DNA of 64,000 nucleotides, taken from contig JADJDQ010000021.1 of the NCBI GenBank assembly GCA_016702605.1, positions 310,001 through 374,000 of the forward strand. The letters are read 5' to 3'. The notes under the pieces are model-generated. The model saw only the letters and a program-made list of their open reading frames with translations. It searched no databases and was not told the origin of the DNA. The DNA is from Candidatus Intricatilinea gracilis (GTDB lineage Bacteria > Pseudomonadota > Gammaproteobacteria > Burkholderiales > Burkholderiaceae_C). This document shows positions 60,272 through 64,000 of the stretch, one piece after another; position 1 is the stretch's first letter, and each line of letters opens with the position of its first letter. The translations under genes and the position numbers were made by a program.

Positions 60272-62456
60272 ATGATCTGCGACACCATCCTCGACCAGTT
60301 GCGCAGCGGCGCCCACGGGGATCCCTTCGCGGTGCTCGGCCTGCATCCGGGCGACGACGGCACCCGCTGGCTGCGCTGCTTCCTGCCCGGTGCAGCCCAG
60401 GTGGATGTGCTGGCGGCCGATGGCACGACACCTGTCTGCGCCCTGATCGCGCGGCGCGACGACGGATTCTTCGAAGTCCAAATGCCCGCAGCCGCCAGCG
60501 CCGACTACCGCCTGGCGGTGCGCTGGCACGACGGCCACCGGTCGGTCATCGACGACCCCTACCGCTTCCCGCCCGTGCTGGGCGAGATGGACGTGTGGCT
60601 GATGGGGGAGGGCACCCACCTGCGACCCTACGAAGTGCTCGGCGCCACCGAACGCGAGATGCTCGGGGTGCCTGGCACCAGCTTTGCCGTGTGGGCGCCC
60701 AACGCCTCGCGCGTCAGTGTGGTCGGCGACTTCAACCACTGGGACGGCCGGCGCCACCCCATGCGCCTGCGCCGCGAATGTGGCGTGTGGGAGATCTTCC
60801 TGCCCGGCGTGATGGCCGGCACCCGCTACAAGTACGAGATCCGCAGCCGCGGCGGCCACCTGCTGCCGCAAAAGGCCGACCCCTACGCGCTGCAAAGCGA
60901 GATGCGCCCGGCCACGGCCAGCGTCGTGGCGCGTATGCCGGGCGCCATCGCGCCCAGCGAGCAGCGCAAACAAGCCAACGCGCTGGATGCACCGGTCAGC
61001 ATCTACGAAGTGCACCTCAGCTCCTGGCGACGCAAGCCTGAGGACGGCAACCGCTGGCTCAACTGGGACGAACTGGCCGACACCCTGGTGCCCTACACCC
61101 GCGATGGGCTTCACCCACCTCGAACTGCTGCCCGTGTCGGAGCATCCCTTCGACGGCTCCTGGGGCTACCAGCCGGTGGGCATGTATGCGCCGACGTCCC
61201 GTTTTGGCGATCCCACAGCCTTTCGTCGCTTCGTCGATCGTTGCCACAGCGAAGGCATCGGCCTCATCCTGGACTGGGTGCCGGCGCACTTTCCGAGCGA
61301 CGCCCATGGCCTGGCCAACTTCGACGGCACCCACCTGTACGAATACGCCGACCCCCGCGAAGGGTTCCACCAGGACTGGAACACCCTCATCTACAACTTC
61401 GGCCGCACCGAGGTGCGCAACTTCCTGGTCGGCAACGCGTTGTACTGGCTCGAACGTTACGGTGTGGACGGCCTGCGGGTCGACGCCGTGGCCTCGATGC
61501 TCTACCGCGACTACAGCCGCAAGGCCGGTGAATGGGTGCCCAACCACCGGGGCGGGCGCGAGAACCTCGAAGCCATCTCGTTCCTGCAGCGCATGAACGA
61601 GGTCGTGGGTGTGGAGCGTGGCCAGGCCATCACCCTGGCCGAAGAGTCGACCGCCTTTCCGGCCGTGTCGCGCCCGGTGTTTGCCGGCGGCCTGGGCTTT
61701 CACTACAAGTGGAACATGGGCTGGATGCACGACACGCTGCAGTACATGGCACGTGACCCGGTGCACCGCAAGCACCACCACGGCGAGATGACCTTCTCGC
61801 TGGTCTATGCCTTCAACGAGAACTTCGTGCTGCCCATCTCGCACGACGAGGTGGTGCACGGCAAGGGCTCGCTGCTGGGCAAGATGCCGGGCGACCGCTG
61901 GCAACGATTTGCCAATCTGCGCGCCTACCTGGGTTTCATGTGGGGCCACCCGGGCAAGAAACTGCTGTTCATGGGCTGCGAGTTTGCGCAAGAGCGCGAG
62001 TGGAACCACGAACACAGCCTGGACTGGCACCTGCTGGGCGACCCGTCACACGCCGGTGTGCAGCGCTTGCTCAAGGACTTGAACCACCTGTACCAGCACA
62101 CCCCGGCGCTGTACCAGCGCGACTTCGACGCCAGGGGCTTCGAGTGGATCGACCACAACGATGCCGATCGTTCGGTGCTGAGCTTCATCCGGCGTGGCCA
62201 CGACGGCAATGCGCTGGCGGTGGTGGTGAGCAACTTCACCCCGTCGCTGCAGGCCGACTACCGCATCGGTGTGCCGCATGCCGGCGTCTACCAAGAGCGG
62301 GTCAACACCGATTCGAGTCACTACGGCGGCAGCAACGTCGGCACCGCCTACGGCGCCCTCACCGCCGAGGCCGTGCCCTGGCACGGCAAGCCGTTTTCGC
62401 TGCGCTTCACGCTGCCGCCGCTGGCCAGCGTGATCTTCACCTGGCAGGCCGGTTGA
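60272..62456 (+). pseudogene. glgB: 1,4-alpha-glucan branching enzyme GlgB, frameshifted
   Basis: GlgB makes alpha-1,6 branches in glycogen. The first frame carries the N-terminal domain and CBM48 (SFAVWAPNASRVSVVGDFN, then GVWEIFLPGVMAGTRYKYEI) and ends VPYTRD. The second frame continues GFTHLELLPVSEHPFDGSWG and has all GH13 sites: nucleophile Asp in GLRVDAVASMLYRD, Glu in AEESTAFP, and PISHDEVVHGKGS. The switch is near 61104-61106. Adding AT there (GATATGGGC) restores YTRDMGFTH, matching E. coli YAKEMGFTH. Repaired length is about 728 residues, the normal size. The mutation is therefore recent or a sequence error. malQ follows after 57 bases. Confidence 0.9.
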
Positions 62457-62513
62457 TACCCGCCCGGCACACGAACTGCGCACTCTTTGCTTGCGAGTCT
62501 TCGAGGATCCAAC

Positions 62514-64000
62514 ATGCGTTTCCCCGCCGCAGCGGCATCTTGCTGCACCCCACGTCCTTGCCCGGCCCGCATGGCTCGGGCGACTTCGGCCCTCGGCGTA
62601 CCACTTCGTCGACTGGCTGGTGGCTGGTGGCCAGAAGCTCTGGCAGATCCTGCCGCTGGTCAACATCGGCCTGGGCGACTCGCCCTACATGAGCAGTTCG
62701 GCCTTTGCCGGCAATGTGCTCATGATCGACCTGGCCGAGTTGCACACGCGCGGCTGGTTGTCCGCCGACGACCTGGTGCCCGAGCCCGGCCTGAGCGACA
62801 CGGCGGTCAACTTTTGCGGCCATGGTGCCGTACCGCATGGTGCGGCTCGAACGCGCCGCGCGCCGGTTCGCCCTGAGTGCAACCCGGCAAGAACGCGCCG
62901 AACTGGCGGCCTTTGCGCCGAACACACCAGCTGGCTGGACAACTACGCCTTGTTCATGGCGATCTCGGAGCACCACGACCAACGCTCCTGGACCGACTGG
63001 GCGCCAGCACTGGCCACACGTCAGCCCGCCGCGCTGGCCGCGGCCGCCAAGCAGCACGGCGAACGTATCCAGTTCTGGATCTTTTGCCAGTGGTGCTTCT
63101 TCAGGCAGTGGGCACGCCTGCGGGCCTATGCCAACCAGCGCGGCGTGCAGATCGTGGGCGACGCGCCCATCTTCATCGCCCACAACAGCGCCGAATGCTG
63201 GGCCCGGCCCGAACTGTTCGAGCTCGACACCGCCGGCCAGCCCACCGTGGTGGCCGGGGTGCCGCCCGACGCGTTCAGCGCCACCGGCCAGCGCTGGGGC
63301 AATCCGCTGTACCGCTGGTCGGCCCATGCCAGCGAAGGTTACGCCTGGTGGATCGAGCGGGTGCGGCGCATCTTCGAGCTGGTCGACATCGTGCGCATCG
63401 ACCACTTCCGCGGCTTTGCCGGCTACTGGGAGATCCCGGCCAGCGAGCCCACCGCGATGAACGGGCGCTGGGTGCCCGGCCCCGGCCCGGCGCTGTTCAA
63501 GGCCATCGCCGGTGCACTCGGCCCGCTGCCCATCATTGCCGAAGACCTGGGGGTGATCACGCCCGACGTCGACGCGCTGCGCACCGAGTTCGATTTTCCG
63601 GGCATGCGTATCCTGCAGTTCGCCTGGGGCGAGCAGTTGGCCGCCGAGAGCCGCTTCCTGCCGCACAACCACACGCACGACTCGGTCGTCTACACCGGCA
63701 GCCACGACAACAACACCACGCTGGGCTGGTGGGCCGATGCGTCCGAAGACGAACGCAACCACCTGCGTGAATACCTCGCCTGCGACGGCCGCGCCGTCAA
63801 CTGGGACCTGATCCGCGCCGCCAGCGCCAGCGTGGCCGACACGGCGGTGCACCCCATGCAGGACGTGATAAACCTGGGCGCCGAGCACCGCATGAATTTC
63901 CCCGGCACCGCCGCGGGCAACTGGGGCTGGCGCTACACCTGGGCCATGATGGCGCCCGACACCGCGGATCGCCTGCGGCGATACGGGCAGTTGTATGGGC
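62514..64000 (+). pseudogene. malQ: 4-alpha-glucanotransferase MalQ, frameshifted, cut by window end
   Basis: MalQ moves glucan chains between maltodextrins. Its sequence is spread over three frames by four apparent single-base indels: a missing C at 62522-62525, a missing C at 62590-62592, an extra T at 62812-62815 and a missing T at 62912-62914. Corrected, it reads MRFPRRSGILLHPTSLPGP, AYHFVDWLVAGGQKLWQILP, SPYMSSSAFAGN, VNFAAMVPYRM and AFCAEHTSWLDNYALFM. From about 62914 one frame stays open to the window end with GH77 catalytic sites VDIVRIDHFRGF, IIAEDLG and YTGSHDNNT. The 3' end lies outside. Motifs are fully conserved, so either the breakage is very recent or this stretch has sequence errors. 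Confidence 0.88.

Overview
The window is about 64 kb of GC-rich chromosome from a beta-proteobacterium, most likely order Burkholderiales (Sphaerotilus/Leptothrix/Rubrivivax-like). This rests on gene order (bamB-der-hfq-hflX-hflK-hflC-hisZ-purA; rpsB-tsf-pyrH-frr-uppS-cdsA-dxr-rseP-bamA-skp-lpxD-fabZ-lpxA-lpxB-rnhB; carA-leuE-carB-greA-yhbY-rlmE-ftsH), on PriB between S6 and S18, and on strong G/C third-position bias. It is core chromosome. I see no prophage, insertion sequence, CRISPR array or replication origin, and no gene-free stretch longer than about 260 bases.

Layout. 1-10.5 kb: tail of a TPR protein, outer-membrane assembly lipoprotein BamB, the ribosome GTPases Der and HflX, RNA chaperone Hfq, the HflKC regulators of FtsH, HisZ, PurA and a phosphoribosyltransferase. 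10.6-17.0 kb: tRNA-Leu(CAG) and RNase R, then a minus-strand trio with overlapping genes: an amidase (frameshifted here), a PIN-domain protein and the NAD(P)HX repair enzyme Nnr. 17.2-33.3 kb: a long plus-strand superoperon joining translation (rpsB, tsf, frr), UMP kinase, isoprenoid and phospholipid synthesis (uppS, cdsA, dxr), envelope proteolysis and assembly (rseP, bamA, skp), lipid A synthesis (lpxD, fabZ, lpxA, lpxB), RNase HII and a SpoU methyltransferase. 33.4-44.2 kb: a very large SNF2-type ATPase, the divergent PEP synthase regulator/enzyme pair, and a two-gene sodium/solute symporter of the VC_2705 type. 44.4-48.3 kb: rpsF-priB-rpsR-rplI, dnaB, and a Bax-inhibitor-1 membrane protein on the minus strand. 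48.6-59 kb: a GlcG/HbpS-like protein, carA-leuE-carB, greA, a DUF4149 membrane protein, yhbY, rlmE and ftsH. 59.2-64 kb: a glucose/glycogen cluster (glk, glgB, malQ) running off the window edge.

Links between genes. HflKC (5-7 kb) is the known modulator of FtsH (57 kb). BamB, BamA and Skp serve one outer-membrane protein pathway, and RseP handles its stress signalling. Hfq, RNase R, YhbY, RlmE, Der and HflX all act on RNA or ribosomes. PpsR switches PpsA by phosphorylation. CarA/CarB and PyrH are pyrimidine enzymes.

Most notable observations: (i) glgB carries one and malQ four apparent short indels (the malQ ones all in C or T runs, including a compensating +T/-T pair), and the amidase has one more, while every essential gene is intact. 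This is either decay of a glycogen locus or local sequence error. (ii) A ~1,495-residue SNF2 protein has ~1,000 residues upstream of its motor. (iii) The symporter carries a perfect EF-hand-like loop and a ~140-residue hydrophilic insertion. (iv) A PIN protein is translationally coupled between an amidase and the NAD(P)HX repair enzyme. (v) There is a sigma-32-like promoter before ftsH, an S6:S18-like hairpin before rpsF, and repeated tandem-hairpin transcript ends. None of these is proven to be a new system.
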